A stretch of DNA of 8,722 nucleotides, taken from contig CAKZVN010000328.1 of assembly GCA_937922105.1 (NCBI GenBank), positions 1-8,722 of the forward strand. The letters are read 5' to 3'. This document shows positions 1 through 6,096 of this stretch, one piece after another. Positions within the stretch are counted from its first letter, which is position 1; every line of letters begins with the position of its first letter. A program made the translations under genes and the position numbers. The notes below the pieces were generated by a model. The model saw only the letters and a list, made by a program, of their open reading frames with translations. It made no database searches and had not been told where the DNA came from. The DNA comes from an uncultured Litorilinea sp. (GTDB lineage Bacteria > Chloroflexota > Anaerolineae > Caldilineales > Caldilineaceae).

Positions 1-346
1 AGGCAAGTAGACCGGCGGGCCGCGGGGCAAAGAGAAAGCCCGCCACCAGGGCAAGCAATAACCCGCACAGCAGCGTCAAGGTCGTGCCGTAGCCCAGGGT
101 GGGCAGCAACTGCTGCGGTTTACCCGGGGGGTGGTTTTGGGGCAGGATGCGCCAAAACAGCGCCAACTCCACCGCCGCGACCAACGCGGCAAAGACCAGC
201 CAGCCGCCGGCGCGCGCCGGAGTCCACACCTCGCGCAGCCAGAGATGGGTGGCGATGAGCGCAACGGCAAAGAGACCGACAGTCAAGAGCCAGCGGCGGC
301 GCAGGTGGCGATGCACCTGGCGTGGGGTGAGGACGGCTGCGGGCAT
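1..346 (-). CDS. Polytopic membrane protein, N-terminal part (3' end beyond the window)
   Basis: An open frame reads from an ATG at 346 without a stop to the left edge, giving 115 residues. The first 18 residues are basic (three Arg in a row before the first helix). Three hydrophobic stretches follow, at about residues 19-36, 48-66 and 84-107, joined by short polar loops (one with HPPGKPQQ). This is a typical inner-membrane protein start with a cytoplasmic N-terminus by the positive-inside rule. An in-frame stop lies just upstream, so no earlier start exists in this frame. A GAGGTGA sequence sits about 15 bases before the ATG, a rather long spacing. It lies 34 bases after the preceding minus-strand gene, so it is probably in the same operon. 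The pattern reminds me of the N-terminal helices of bacterial CDP-alcohol phosphatidyltransferase-like proteins, but the catalytic motif would lie outside the window, so the function stays open. Confidence 0.7.
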   Translation of the reverse strand, partial: MPAAVLTPRQVHRHLRRRWLLTVGLFAVALIATHLWLREVWTPARAGGWLVFAALVAAVELALFWRILPQNHPPGKPQQLLPTLGYGTTLTLLCGLLLALVAGFLFAPRPAGLLA

Positions 347-380
347 AGGCGGAGCGGTTGGTCACCTCGCAAACTTTGTG

Positions 381-1115
381 CTAAGTCGGGTCCGGCTGGT
401 TGAGTACCGAGCCGCCCAGTTGTAACAAGGCCGCGCCGACGCGGCGCAAACAGCCGTCCAGGTCGCGTTCGATCTGGGCTGGGGGCAGCCGCAACACTTC
501 CCAGCGTTCGCGGCGCGGGCGCGTCTCCTGGGTCATGGTCGGGTCAGCATCGTGACAGAGAATGCCCAGATAGCCGCCGCGGGCGCGCAGGGTGATATCC
601 AGCGGGCGGTCGTCTAACAAGCGATTTTTGAGCGGACGCAGACGATTGTCGCGCAGCGCCTGCCACAGCCGCTGGAAGGGGTCCTCCGGCAAGTAGAGGT
701 CGCGCACGTCCGCGGCGCGCAGGAGCCGCTCCAGGGTTGTGGCGATAAAGGTAACCCGACGCAGCGTTGCCGACGGTACGGGCGCTTCCAGACGCAGCAA
801 CGGCCCCAACTCGATGCGAAAGTAGTAGTCGTCGGCGCGCGGATGGTCGGCTTGGTCGGGCAGCAACTCGCGGCGCGTCATCAGCCGGTAGCGGCGTGTG
901 GCGGCGTAATAGGTGACGGTCTGGGCTTCGGGCTGTCCGGCAAAGGCGTTGGTCTGGTAGAACGCCAGATAGTCGGCGCCGACGCGCGGGGGCGCGCTGC
1001 GCTGCGGGATGCGATACCAGCCCTCGGAGGCGGCGCGGCGCAGGTCGTCGGCGTTGTTCAACACCGCAACCAGGACGGTGCGCCGGTGCGCGTCGGGGTC
1101 CAGGTAGCGGCTCAT
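381..1115 (-). CDS. Unknown protein with a C-terminal region resembling a degenerate DUF559/Vsr-like nuclease fold
   Basis: The frame encodes 244 residues. The start ATG overlaps the stop of the methyltransferase gene (ATGA), and a perfect GGAGG lies 7 bases upstream, so the start is secure and translation is probably coupled. The N-terminal part carries VLVAVLNN (14-21), EGWYRIP (31-37) and a YLAFYQTNAF segment (49-58), with a LLPDQADHPRADDYYF stretch at 84-99. I associate this arrangement with uncharacterised bacterial proteins that end in a restriction-endonuclease-like domain. The C-terminal part fits that layout: EDPFQRLWQALRDNRL (144-159), LDITLRARGGYLGILCH (172-188), and WEVLRLPPAQIERDLDGCL (205-223), which resembles the last strand and helix of DUF559/Vsr-type domains. 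The usual Glu-Cys-Asp-Gly after the second strand reads Leu-Cys-His-Asp here, so catalytic activity is doubtful. No signal peptide or membrane helix is visible. The family link is from memory and unproven. Confidence 0.75.
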   Translation of the reverse strand: MSRYLDPDAHRRTVLVAVLNNADDLRRAASEGWYRIPQRSAPPRVGADYLAFYQTNAFAGQPEAQTVTYYAATRRYRLMTRRELLPDQADHPRADDYYFRIELGPLLRLEAPVPSATLRRVTFIATTLERLLRAADVRDLYLPEDPFQRLWQALRDNRLRPLKNRLLDDRPLDITLRARGGYLGILCHDADPTMTQETRPRRERWEVLRLPPAQIERDLDGCLRRVGAALLQLGGSVLNQPDPT

Positions 1116-1903
1116 GGCTGCGCCTCCGCGGGCGGGCTGGGGACGACTTGCCGCGCAAAAATGTCACCCGATGGACCGTCGTCGGGCATGGCGTCCAGCC
1201 GGGTGCGAACCTCCGCGGCGGGGACCCACTGCGGCAGTTCCCAGCGGTGACGCTCGCCCATAAACCAGTTGTAGCGATAGTCGCCCAGCTGTTCCAGCCG
1301 CGCCAGCGCCTCCAGGGCTACTTGCCGTGCGGCGGGGATAAACTCGAAGGAGACCAGGGGCAGCGGCTGCGACAGCCCGGCTAAAACCGCGCTCTCATAG
1401 CCCTCGACGTCAATCTTGCAAAATGCGGGCTTGCCGTAGCGCGCAATGAGGATGTCCAGGGTGGTGACCGGCACGTGCACTTCCTCGCCCCACTCCACCC
1501 CGGCGAAGGACTCCATACGGCTTACGGCATCGATCCAGCCCTGGGAGAGGGTGCTGACGGTGGGGTTGTGCGCGCTGATGCGCAACGTCTGCGCGCCGGG
1601 TCGGTCGGCGACGGCCTCGGAAACCAGGATGACGCCGCGGTCATGCCCATAGAGCGCCTGTAGCACGCCAATGCACTGGGGCTGCGGCTCCACCGCAAGC
1701 ACGCGCGCGCCCAGCCTGCGCCAGACATGGACGCGGTTGCCCACATGCGCGCCGATGTCGAAGCAGAGATCGCCGGGCCGGATCAGTCCGGCATAAAAGC
1801 GGGTCATGCGCCGCAATTGCAGCGGCTTGGCGTAGTAGATGAGGAGCGACCGCACGACTCCCCAGCGCCTGCGCCAGCCACGCCCAAGTTGTGCCAGCGT
1901 CAT
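1112..1903 (-). CDS. FkbM-family SAM-dependent methyltransferase
   Basis: The 263-residue protein has the class I methyltransferase hallmarks of the FkbM family. The SAM-binding motif I is FDIGAHVGNRVHVW (48-61), preceded by IRPGDL. The acidic end of strand 2 is AVEPQP (70-75). The family signature KIDVEGYE is at 163-170, followed by SAVLAGL and the strand VSFEFIP (184-190). FkbM-type enzymes usually O-methylate sugars or small natural products; the acceptor cannot be read from the sequence. The N-terminus is basic (RRRW at 11-14) with a short hydrophobic patch, SLLIYYA (19-25), but no convincing membrane helix. AAAGGA at 1915-1920 is a usable ribosome-binding site, 11 bases upstream. The gene begins 47 bases after the molybdenum subunit gene and overlaps the next gene by 4 bases, so it is probably in the same transcript. 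No glycosyltransferase is nearby to hint at a polysaccharide substrate. Confidence 0.9.
   Translation of the reverse strand: MTLAQLGRGWRRRWGVVRSLLIYYAKPLQLRRMTRFYAGLIRPGDLCFDIGAHVGNRVHVWRRLGARVLAVEPQPQCIGVLQALYGHDRGVILVSEAVADRPGAQTLRISAHNPTVSTLSQGWIDAVSRMESFAGVEWGEEVHVPVTTLDILIARYGKPAFCKIDVEGYESAVLAGLSQPLPLVSFEFIPAARQVALEALARLEQLGDYRYNWFMGERHRWELPQWVPAAEVRTRLDAMPDDGPSGDIFARQVVPSPPAEAQP
1123..1127 (-). promoter_or_regulatory. Shine-Dalgarno GGAGG for the 244-residue unknown protein
   Basis: Read on the minus strand, GGAGG lies 7 bases before the ATG at 1115, inside the end of the methyltransferase gene. Together with the ATGA stop/start overlap it fixes the start and suggests translational coupling. 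Confidence 0.7.
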
Positions 1904-1950
1904 GGATTTCTCGGTCCTTTAGCGCTCACAAGCCGGCGCCGCTGTGAATG

Positions 1951-4221
1951 TTAGCTGAAGGTGGTGCTGAGAGTGCGCGGAGGCGCGTCGCCCGCCGCAG
2001 CGCGCAGCGCGGCCCACACACGCGGCGGGGTGAAGGGCAGCTGGTCCATCCACACACCGGTGGCATCGTGGATCGCGGCGGCGATGGCTGCGGCTGTGGG
2101 GATAAAGGGCATCTCCGCCATGCCGCGCGCGCCCAGCGGCCCTTGCGGGTCGGGGATCTCCAAGATCACCGGCTCCACCACCGCAGCCACATCCCACACG
2201 CCGGGGATGAGATAGCTGCTCAGGTGCGGGTTGAGCGTCTTGCCCTCGCGCTGGATGAACTCTTCCATCAGCGCCCATCCCACCGACTGCGCCACTGCAC
2301 CCTCAATCTGGCCCTCGACTTGCTGCGGGTTGATGGCTTTGCCCACATCGTTGACCGAGACCAGCCGCGTCACCTGGACATGACCGGTGTCCAGGTCTAC
2401 CTCTACCTCGGCGACCTGGGCGCAATAGCCGTAGGTGATGTTGGGGTCGCTTGCGCCGGTGCCGGGCGCATAGGGCGTGGTGGCGCGCGGGCGATAGACG
2501 AACTCGGCGCGGGCAGGACGCTCCTCATCCTCCCACAGCGCCAGGGCGCGCAACGCCGCGCCGCGGATGGCGTTGCCCGCCATGAAGGTCATGCGGCTAG
2601 CCGACGCGCTGCCGCTGGAGCCGGTAAGGTCCGTGTGATCGGCGCGCACCTCGACATGGGTGGGGTCTATTTGCAAGGCTTCGGCTGCGATCTGGCGGAA
2701 GACCGTGTGGCTGCCCTGTCCCACGTCCGCGCCCACACAGCCCACCACCGCGCGCTCGATCTGCCCGTTGCCGTGTAATTCGACCCATGCCGCGCAGGAT
2801 TCGGGAAAGCCCAAACTGAAGCCCACATTTTTGAAGCAGCAGGCCATGCCCCGCCCGTGCGCTACGCGCCGGCGTCCGGCTGCCAGCGACGTGGAGTGGC
2901 GTCCGTCCTCGGCGACACGCGAGGGCGGAGACGCCATGCGCCGCCCGGCTTCCTCCACCACCGCAACTGCGGTACACCCCGCAGGCACGACGCTCCCCGT
3001 GGGCAAGACCGTGCCCTCGCGCCAAAGATTGCGCAAACGCAGCTCTACCGGGTCTATGCCCAGGGCCGCGGCTAACTTGTTGACCTGACCCTCGGCGGCG
3101 AAATGACCCTGCGGCCCACCGAAGCCGCGAAACGCGCCGCTGGGACAGTTGTTGGTATAGACCGTGCGCGCATCCACGCGCACATTGGGAATGGCATACG
3201 GCCCCAGCGCGGCCAAGAGCGCGTTGCCCAGCACCTTGGTCGAGGTGTAGGCATAGGCCCCGGCGTCGGAGGTTACATCCATCTGCGCGGCGACGATACG
3301 TCCGTCGCGCGCCGCGCCCCATTTGGCGTGGATGATGAAGGGGTGGCGCTTGTGATGACCGACAATGCTTTCGGTGCGCGTCCACACCGTCTTGACCGGG
3401 CGACCCGTCTTGAACGCAGCCAGCGCCAGCACGATCTGGATGGAGATGTCCTCACGACCGCCGAACGCGCCGCCGATGGCCGGATAGCGCACCACGATGC
3501 GATCCTCCGGCAACCCCAGCGCGTGGGCAATCTGGGCGCGTTCCTCGTGCATCCACTGTCCGGCGCAAATCACCTCGATACGCCCGTCCGCGCGCACAGT
3601 CGCCAGCCCCGCTTCGGGCTGCAAGTAGGCGTGCTCCTGGGCTTGGGTGCGATAGGTTGCCTCGACGATGACGTCGGCTTGGGCGAAGCCGGCGTCTATA
3701 TCACCCCGCGCCAGGCGATAGCTGTGCAGCACATTGGAGTTCCAGTCGCGCTCGCCATAGGGAAAGGCAAAGGTATAGGGGTGGAGAATGGGCGCGTCCG
3801 GTGCTTGGGCTGCGATGGGGTCGGTGACCACCGGTAACGGCGTATACTCCACGCGAACCAGCGCCGCCGCCGCGCGCGCCTGGGCTTCCGTCTCGGCAAC
3901 GACCAGCGCGACGTGGTCGGCTTCCCAGCGTACCAGCTCGGCCTGGGGCGTGCTGCCCACGCCGCACAGCACCGGCTGGTCGGGCATGATCAGCCCATAG
4001 GTGTTGACCGGCACGTCCGCTGCGGTCAGGACCGCAATCACGCCGGGCGCCGCCAGCGCGTCCGCGGTCTGTACTGCGGTGATGCGCCCGTGGGCGAATC
4101 CGGCGAAGACCACCTGCATCCAGGCTTGGCCCGGCAGGTCCAGGTCACCGGGATAGGCGGCGACGCCGGTCACCTTATCAGCCGCGTCGATGCGCGGCAA
4201 GCTGCTGCCGACTGCGCGCAT
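1951..4221 (-). CDS. Xanthine dehydrogenase/aldehyde oxidase family molybdopterin-binding subunit
   Basis: The 756-residue protein is a full-length molybdenum-cofactor subunit of the xanthine oxidase family (usual length about 700-800). Residues about 15-130 form the alpha/beta hammerhead domain, beginning with the typical PRIDAADKVTG. Cofactor-binding motifs follow in order: GGAFGGRED (250-258), GAFRGFGGPQ (362-371), GADVGQGSHTVFRQIAAE (497-514), a GSSGSASASR loop (534-543), and GKAINPQQVEGQIEGAVAQ (627-645). The catalytic glutamate is E703 in GARGMAE; the residue before it is Ala where Gly is usual. The loop AFRGFGGPQ is of the xanthine dehydrogenase type, not the AYRCSFR of form I CO dehydrogenase. 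The enzyme should hydroxylate a purine, aldehyde or N-heterocycle using water; the substrate cannot be read. No FAD or 2Fe-2S subunit gene is adjacent. The frame runs on upstream to 4509, but that part only shadows the HIT gene. The start at 4221 has GAGGA 6 bases upstream. Confidence 0.93.
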   Translation of the reverse strand: MRAVGSSLPRIDAADKVTGVAAYPGDLDLPGQAWMQVVFAGFAHGRITAVQTADALAAPGVIAVLTAADVPVNTYGLIMPDQPVLCGVGSTPQAELVRWEADHVALVVAETEAQARAAAALVRVEYTPLPVVTDPIAAQAPDAPILHPYTFAFPYGERDWNSNVLHSYRLARGDIDAGFAQADVIVEATYRTQAQEHAYLQPEAGLATVRADGRIEVICAGQWMHEERAQIAHALGLPEDRIVVRYPAIGGAFGGREDISIQIVLALAAFKTGRPVKTVWTRTESIVGHHKRHPFIIHAKWGAARDGRIVAAQMDVTSDAGAYAYTSTKVLGNALLAALGPYAIPNVRVDARTVYTNNCPSGAFRGFGGPQGHFAAEGQVNKLAAALGIDPVELRLRNLWREGTVLPTGSVVPAGCTAVAVVEEAGRRMASPPSRVAEDGRHSTSLAAGRRRVAHGRGMACCFKNVGFSLGFPESCAAWVELHGNGQIERAVVGCVGADVGQGSHTVFRQIAAEALQIDPTHVEVRADHTDLTGSSGSASASRMTFMAGNAIRGAALRALALWEDEERPARAEFVYRPRATTPYAPGTGASDPNITYGYCAQVAEVEVDLDTGHVQVTRLVSVNDVGKAINPQQVEGQIEGAVAQSVGWALMEEFIQREGKTLNPHLSSYLIPGVWDVAAVVEPVILEIPDPQGPLGARGMAEMPFIPTAAAIAAAIHDATGVWMDQLPFTPPRVWAALRAAAGDAPPRTLSTTFS

Positions 4222-4227
4222 AGAGCG

Positions 4228-4232
4228 TCCTC
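4228..4232 (-). promoter_or_regulatory. Shine-Dalgarno GAGGA deciding the start of the molybdenum subunit
   Basis: On the minus strand GAGGA lies 6 bases before the ATG at 4221, in the 16-base gap after the HIT stop codon. It supports this start over any upstream one in the same frame, which would overlap the HIT gene out of frame. Confidence 0.7.
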
Positions 4233-4237
4233 GCCCG

Positions 4238-4597
4238 TTACTCGGTCGGGCGCACCAACATGGGGCCGAGCCGTCGCCCGCCCACCAGGTGCATGTGCAG
4301 GTGATAGACCTCTTGCCCGCCGTCGCGGTTGCAATTGACCAGCAGGCGATAGCCGCTCTCGGCAATGCCCGCTTCGCGCGCCAGCTTGGCCGCGACGGTG
4401 AAAAGGCGGCCCAGCGCTGGCTCGTCCTCCGGCAACACGTCATTGGCGGTGGGGATGGCGCGGTTGGGCACAATGAGGATATGCACCGGTGCTTGGGGCC
4501 GGATGTCACGAAATGCGGTTACCAGGTCGTCTTGGTAGACGATGTCGGCAGGGGCCTCGCGGCGGATAATCTTGGCAAAGATGGTCTCTTGGGTCAT
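4238..4597 (-). CDS. HIT-family (HinT/PKCI-like) nucleotide hydrolase
   Basis: The 119-residue protein matches the HinT branch of the histidine triad family in length and order. It starts with IFAKIIRREAPADIVYQDD (6-24), then AFRDIRPQAPVHILIVP (28-44), GYRLLVNCNRDGGQEVYHLHMH (82-103) and GGRRLG (106-111). The triad H99-L-H101-M-H103 is intact; the last His is the expected nucleophile. Known members hydrolyse nucleoside phosphoramidates and aminoacyl-adenylates in the cytosol. The N-terminal Cys-X-X-Cys often seen in bacterial HinT is absent (TIFA), as in many metal-free members. The frame is open further upstream to 4714, but homology begins at the ATG at 4597, which I chose although its ribosome-binding site is weak. 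It ends 16 bases before the molybdenum subunit gene and is probably the first gene of that operon. Confidence 0.93.
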   Translation of the reverse strand: MTQETIFAKIIRREAPADIVYQDDLVTAFRDIRPQAPVHILIVPNRAIPTANDVLPEDEPALGRLFTVAAKLAREAGIAESGYRLLVNCNRDGGQEVYHLHMHLVGGRRLGPMLVRPTE

Positions 4598-4639
4598 AGC
4601 GCCGTTCGCTTGTGGGTGAATCACAGGTTCGATGGCTCC

Positions 4640-4669
4640 AGTATACCCCAAGCCCGGCTCGCGCGTCGA
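4640..4669 (-). promoter_or_regulatory. Candidate sigma70-type promoter for the HIT-molybdenum subunit operon
   Basis: On the minus strand TATACT (4645-4640) matches a -10 box in 5 of 6 positions. TCGACG (4669-4664) matches a -35 box in 4 of 6 with an 18-base spacer. It would give a leader of roughly 35 bases before the HIT start. It stands out in GC-rich sequence and nothing upstream looks co-transcribed, but the -35 is imperfect. Confidence 0.4.
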
Positions 4670-4677
4670 AGCCGGGC
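4652..4677. repeat. 8-bp perfect inverted repeat overlapping the candidate promoter
   Basis: GCCCGGCT (4652-4659) and AGCCGGGC (4670-4677) are perfect reverse complements separated by 10 bases. The arms flank the predicted -35 and enter the spacer, a position suited to an operator. No T-run follows on either strand, so a terminator is less likely. GC-rich sequence makes chance pairing possible. Confidence 0.35.
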
Positions 4678-4906
4678 ACGATCGCTTCACCGGCGGTCGG
4701 GTGTTCACGTACATGTCGCCGCAGCCGACAGTGTACCGGCATTGGCCAATTGTAGGGATGGATCATGGGGCAATCGCGCTGTACAATGAGTCAAGGGGGA
4801 GGCACTGGAGTTTTTGGCGAGAGAGAAAAATTGAAGAATATGTGCAAAAACACGGTTTGTGGTGGGTCGAAACGAATTGGGCCGGGACATTGAAGGCGAG
4901 GCGGCG

Positions 4907-5001
4907 ATGAAGGCAGAAGATTTGCTGGCAGATTACGCGCGCGCATTAATAACTTGGATCATCCATTGGACGATGAACTGACTGCGGATGAAGCGAGGGT
5001 G
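4907..5001 (+). pseudogene. Possible frameshifted remnant of a small plus-strand gene
   Basis: An ATG at 4907, with GAGG 5 bases upstream and an ATGA overlap with a preceding plus-strand frame, opens MKAEDLLADYARAL and then stops at 4981 after 24 codons. From about 4948 the next frame continues in equally protein-like style, NNLDHPLDDELTADEAR, which a single-base loss around 4940-4953 would explain. This acidic, helical sequence is unlike a random frame, but I cannot name its family. It ends where the sulfatase homology on the opposite strand begins. It could be chance; I rate it low. Confidence 0.3.
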
Positions 5002-5048
5002 TCCCAGCGTTGTTGGTCGGTGCAAATCCAAAGGATGTTGGGGCGCAT
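4959..5048 (-). pseudogene. Sulfatase N-terminal remnant
   Basis: From an ATG at 5048 the frame reads MRPNILWICTDQQRWDTL. This is the characteristic first strand and metal-binding start of type I sulfatases (the Asp of TDQQ helps bind calcium in known members). After 18 codons, at about 4995, similarity ends: eleven Ser-rich residues follow and then a TGA at 4959. The Cys/Ser-X-Pro-X-Arg active-site motif and the rest of a normal protein of about 450-500 residues are missing, and I found no continuation before the HIT gene. The remnant begins 44 bases beyond the hairpin that follows the dehydrogenase gene, so an intact sulfatase may once have been the next gene on this strand. Confidence 0.7.
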
Positions 5049-5091
5049 GGCTTGCCCTTCGATGCGTTGTGCGCGGGTGGGAAAAGGATCA

Positions 5092-5138
5092 ACCTGCGGG
5101 CGGGACCCGGTGGCTGTGTCGAAGTCCCGCCCGCAGGT
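5092..5138 (-). terminator. Strong hairpin after the dehydrogenase gene, probable terminator
   Basis: ACCTGCGGGCGGGAC (5092-5106) and its exact reverse complement (5124-5138) form a 15-bp perfect GC-rich stem with a 17-base loop. It begins 9 bases after the TAA of the dehydrogenase gene. On the minus strand the stem is followed by TGATCCTTTTCCC, with only a short T-run, so it is an imperfect intrinsic terminator. It could also be a copy of a dispersed palindromic repeat. Confidence 0.6.
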
Positions 5139-5147
5139 GCCCACGGG

Positions 5148-6050
5148 TTAGGCGGGGGTTTTGGTGCGCGCCTGGACGCCGGCTAGGTCCTCCAGAATGG
5201 TCAACACCGCGGAATGGTCCAAGTCGCCGCGACCCTGGGCCATGAGCGCGGAAAACAGCTCATGCGCAAGCGCGCTGGCAGGCAGCGGCACATGCAAATT
5301 CTTGGCTGTCTCCATGATGATGTTGAGGTCTTTGTAATGAAACGCGCTCTTGAAGCCGGGCGCAAAGTCGCCCCGGATGGCGCGCGGGCCGCGCACATCC
5401 ATGACGCGCGTTTGGGCATAGCCGCCGCTGAGCACCTTGATGATAATGGCGGGGTCTACGCCCGCCTTGGCGCCCAGTACCAGCGCTTCTGCCATGCCGA
5501 TAAAGTTCATGGCGACCTGAATCTGATTGCACGCCTTCACCGTCTGACCCGCGCCGCTGGGGCCGCAATGGGTGACCGTCTTGCCCATGATCTGCAATAC
5601 AGGCAGCACCTCGTTGAAAAGGTCTTCCGGCCCGCCCACCATGATGGAGAGCGCAGCGTTTTGCGCGCCGACTTCACCGCCGCTCACCGGCGCGTCGAGA
5701 CAGCGCACTCCCTTTTCGCCCAGCACCGTCGCGACTTTCTGCGCCATAGCCGGCGCGATGCTGCTCATGTCAATGTGGATGAGGCCCGGCTTGGCCCCTT
5801 CGATAATGCCGCCCGGCCCCAGCGCGACCGCCTCTACATCGGGCGAATCAGGCAACATGGTGATCACGATCTCGCTAGCCGCAGCCGCCTCTTTGGACGA
5901 GGTCGCAGCCTCCGCACCCTGGTCCACCGCGCGGGCCAAAGCTGCCGGGACTTTATCGTAGGCGATGATGTCATGCCCGGCGTTGATCAAATGGCGGCTC
6001 ATGTGGATGCCCATGATGCCGACGCCGATAAAGCCGATGGTCTTTTTCAT
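5148..6050 (-). CDS. NAD(P)-dependent beta-hydroxyacid dehydrogenase (2-hydroxy-3-oxopropionate reductase-like)
   Basis: The 300-residue protein is a complete member of the 6-phosphogluconate/3-hydroxyisobutyrate dehydrogenase family. The Rossmann start GFIGVGIMGIHMSRHL (6-21) contains GxGxxG, with His16 where Pro is usual. TMLPDSPDVEAV (64-75) closes the nucleotide domain. The substrate motif DAPVSGGEVGA is at 119-129. The catalytic lysine is K172 in GAGQTVKACNQ (166-176), and a second conserved lysine is K240 in FHYKDL (237-242). The ending GRGDLDHSAVLTILEDLAG is also typical. DAPVSGGE and HYKDL favour tartronate semialdehyde reductase (GarR/GlxR type), which makes glycerate in glyoxylate or glucarate use, but 3-hydroxyisobutyrate or gamma-hydroxybutyrate dehydrogenase cannot be excluded. 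The frame is open further upstream, yet homology and AAGGAG at 6060-6065 fix the start at 6050. No other glyoxylate-pathway gene is in view. Confidence 0.92.
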   Translation of the reverse strand: MKKTIGFIGVGIMGIHMSRHLINAGHDIIAYDKVPAALARAVDQGAEAATSSKEAAAASEIVITMLPDSPDVEAVALGPGGIIEGAKPGLIHIDMSSIAPAMAQKVATVLGEKGVRCLDAPVSGGEVGAQNAALSIMVGGPEDLFNEVLPVLQIMGKTVTHCGPSGAGQTVKACNQIQVAMNFIGMAEALVLGAKAGVDPAIIIKVLSGGYAQTRVMDVRGPRAIRGDFAPGFKSAFHYKDLNIIMETAKNLHVPLPASALAHELFSALMAQGRGDLDHSAVLTILEDLAGVQARTKTPA

Positions 6051-6059
6051 GGTCTTCTT

Positions 6060-6065
6060 CTCCTT
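6060..6065 (-). promoter_or_regulatory. Shine-Dalgarno AAGGAG deciding the dehydrogenase start
   Basis: On the minus strand AAGGAG lies 9 bases before the ATG at 6050. It rules out the 109-codon upstream extension of the same open frame, which has no family similarity. Confidence 0.75.
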
Positions 6066-6096
6066 TGGAGTGAAACCGGATTTGGGTAGAAGCAAG

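Larger units (their letters stand above)
4598..5091. other. Gene-free stretch with decayed coding remnants
   Basis: No intact gene is supported in about 490 bases. The part nearest the HIT gene holds the candidate promoter and inverted repeat. From about 4745 to 4995 the base composition is visibly more AT-rich than the flanking genes. Plus-strand frames here include a possible 50-codon frame from an ATG at 4758 to 4910 with no recognisable motif. Its TGA overlaps the ATG at 4907. The right part contains the sulfatase start. Nothing resembles a tRNA, an insertion sequence end or a CRISPR repeat. Confidence 0.6.

Noticed and set aside
99..425. Plus- and minus-strand short frames at the left end
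   Set aside because: They are out of phase with the open minus-strand frame at 1-346, which encodes clear membrane helices.
1948..2778. Long plus-strand frame opposite the molybdenum subunit
   Set aside because: An antisense shadow typical of GC-rich codon use, His/Arg/Gly-rich with no motif; the minus-strand protein has clear motifs throughout.
4222..4509. N-terminal extension of the molybdenum subunit (96 codons in the same open frame)
   Set aside because: It only shadows the HIT gene in another frame, shows no family similarity, and a Shine-Dalgarno plus homology place the start at 4221.
4598..4714. 39-codon N-terminal extension of the HIT protein
   Set aside because: HIT homology begins at the ATG at 4597, the extra residues do not resemble a targeting sequence, and the predicted promoter lies inside the extension.
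4786..4893. 35-codon plus-strand frame with a TACAAT box just before it
   Set aside because: The ATG overlaps the would-be -10 box, no good -35 is present and the peptide has no recognisable character.
5214..6089. Plus-strand frame of 291 codons opposite the dehydrogenase
   Set aside because: Antisense shadow; the opposite strand encodes a complete, recognisable enzyme.
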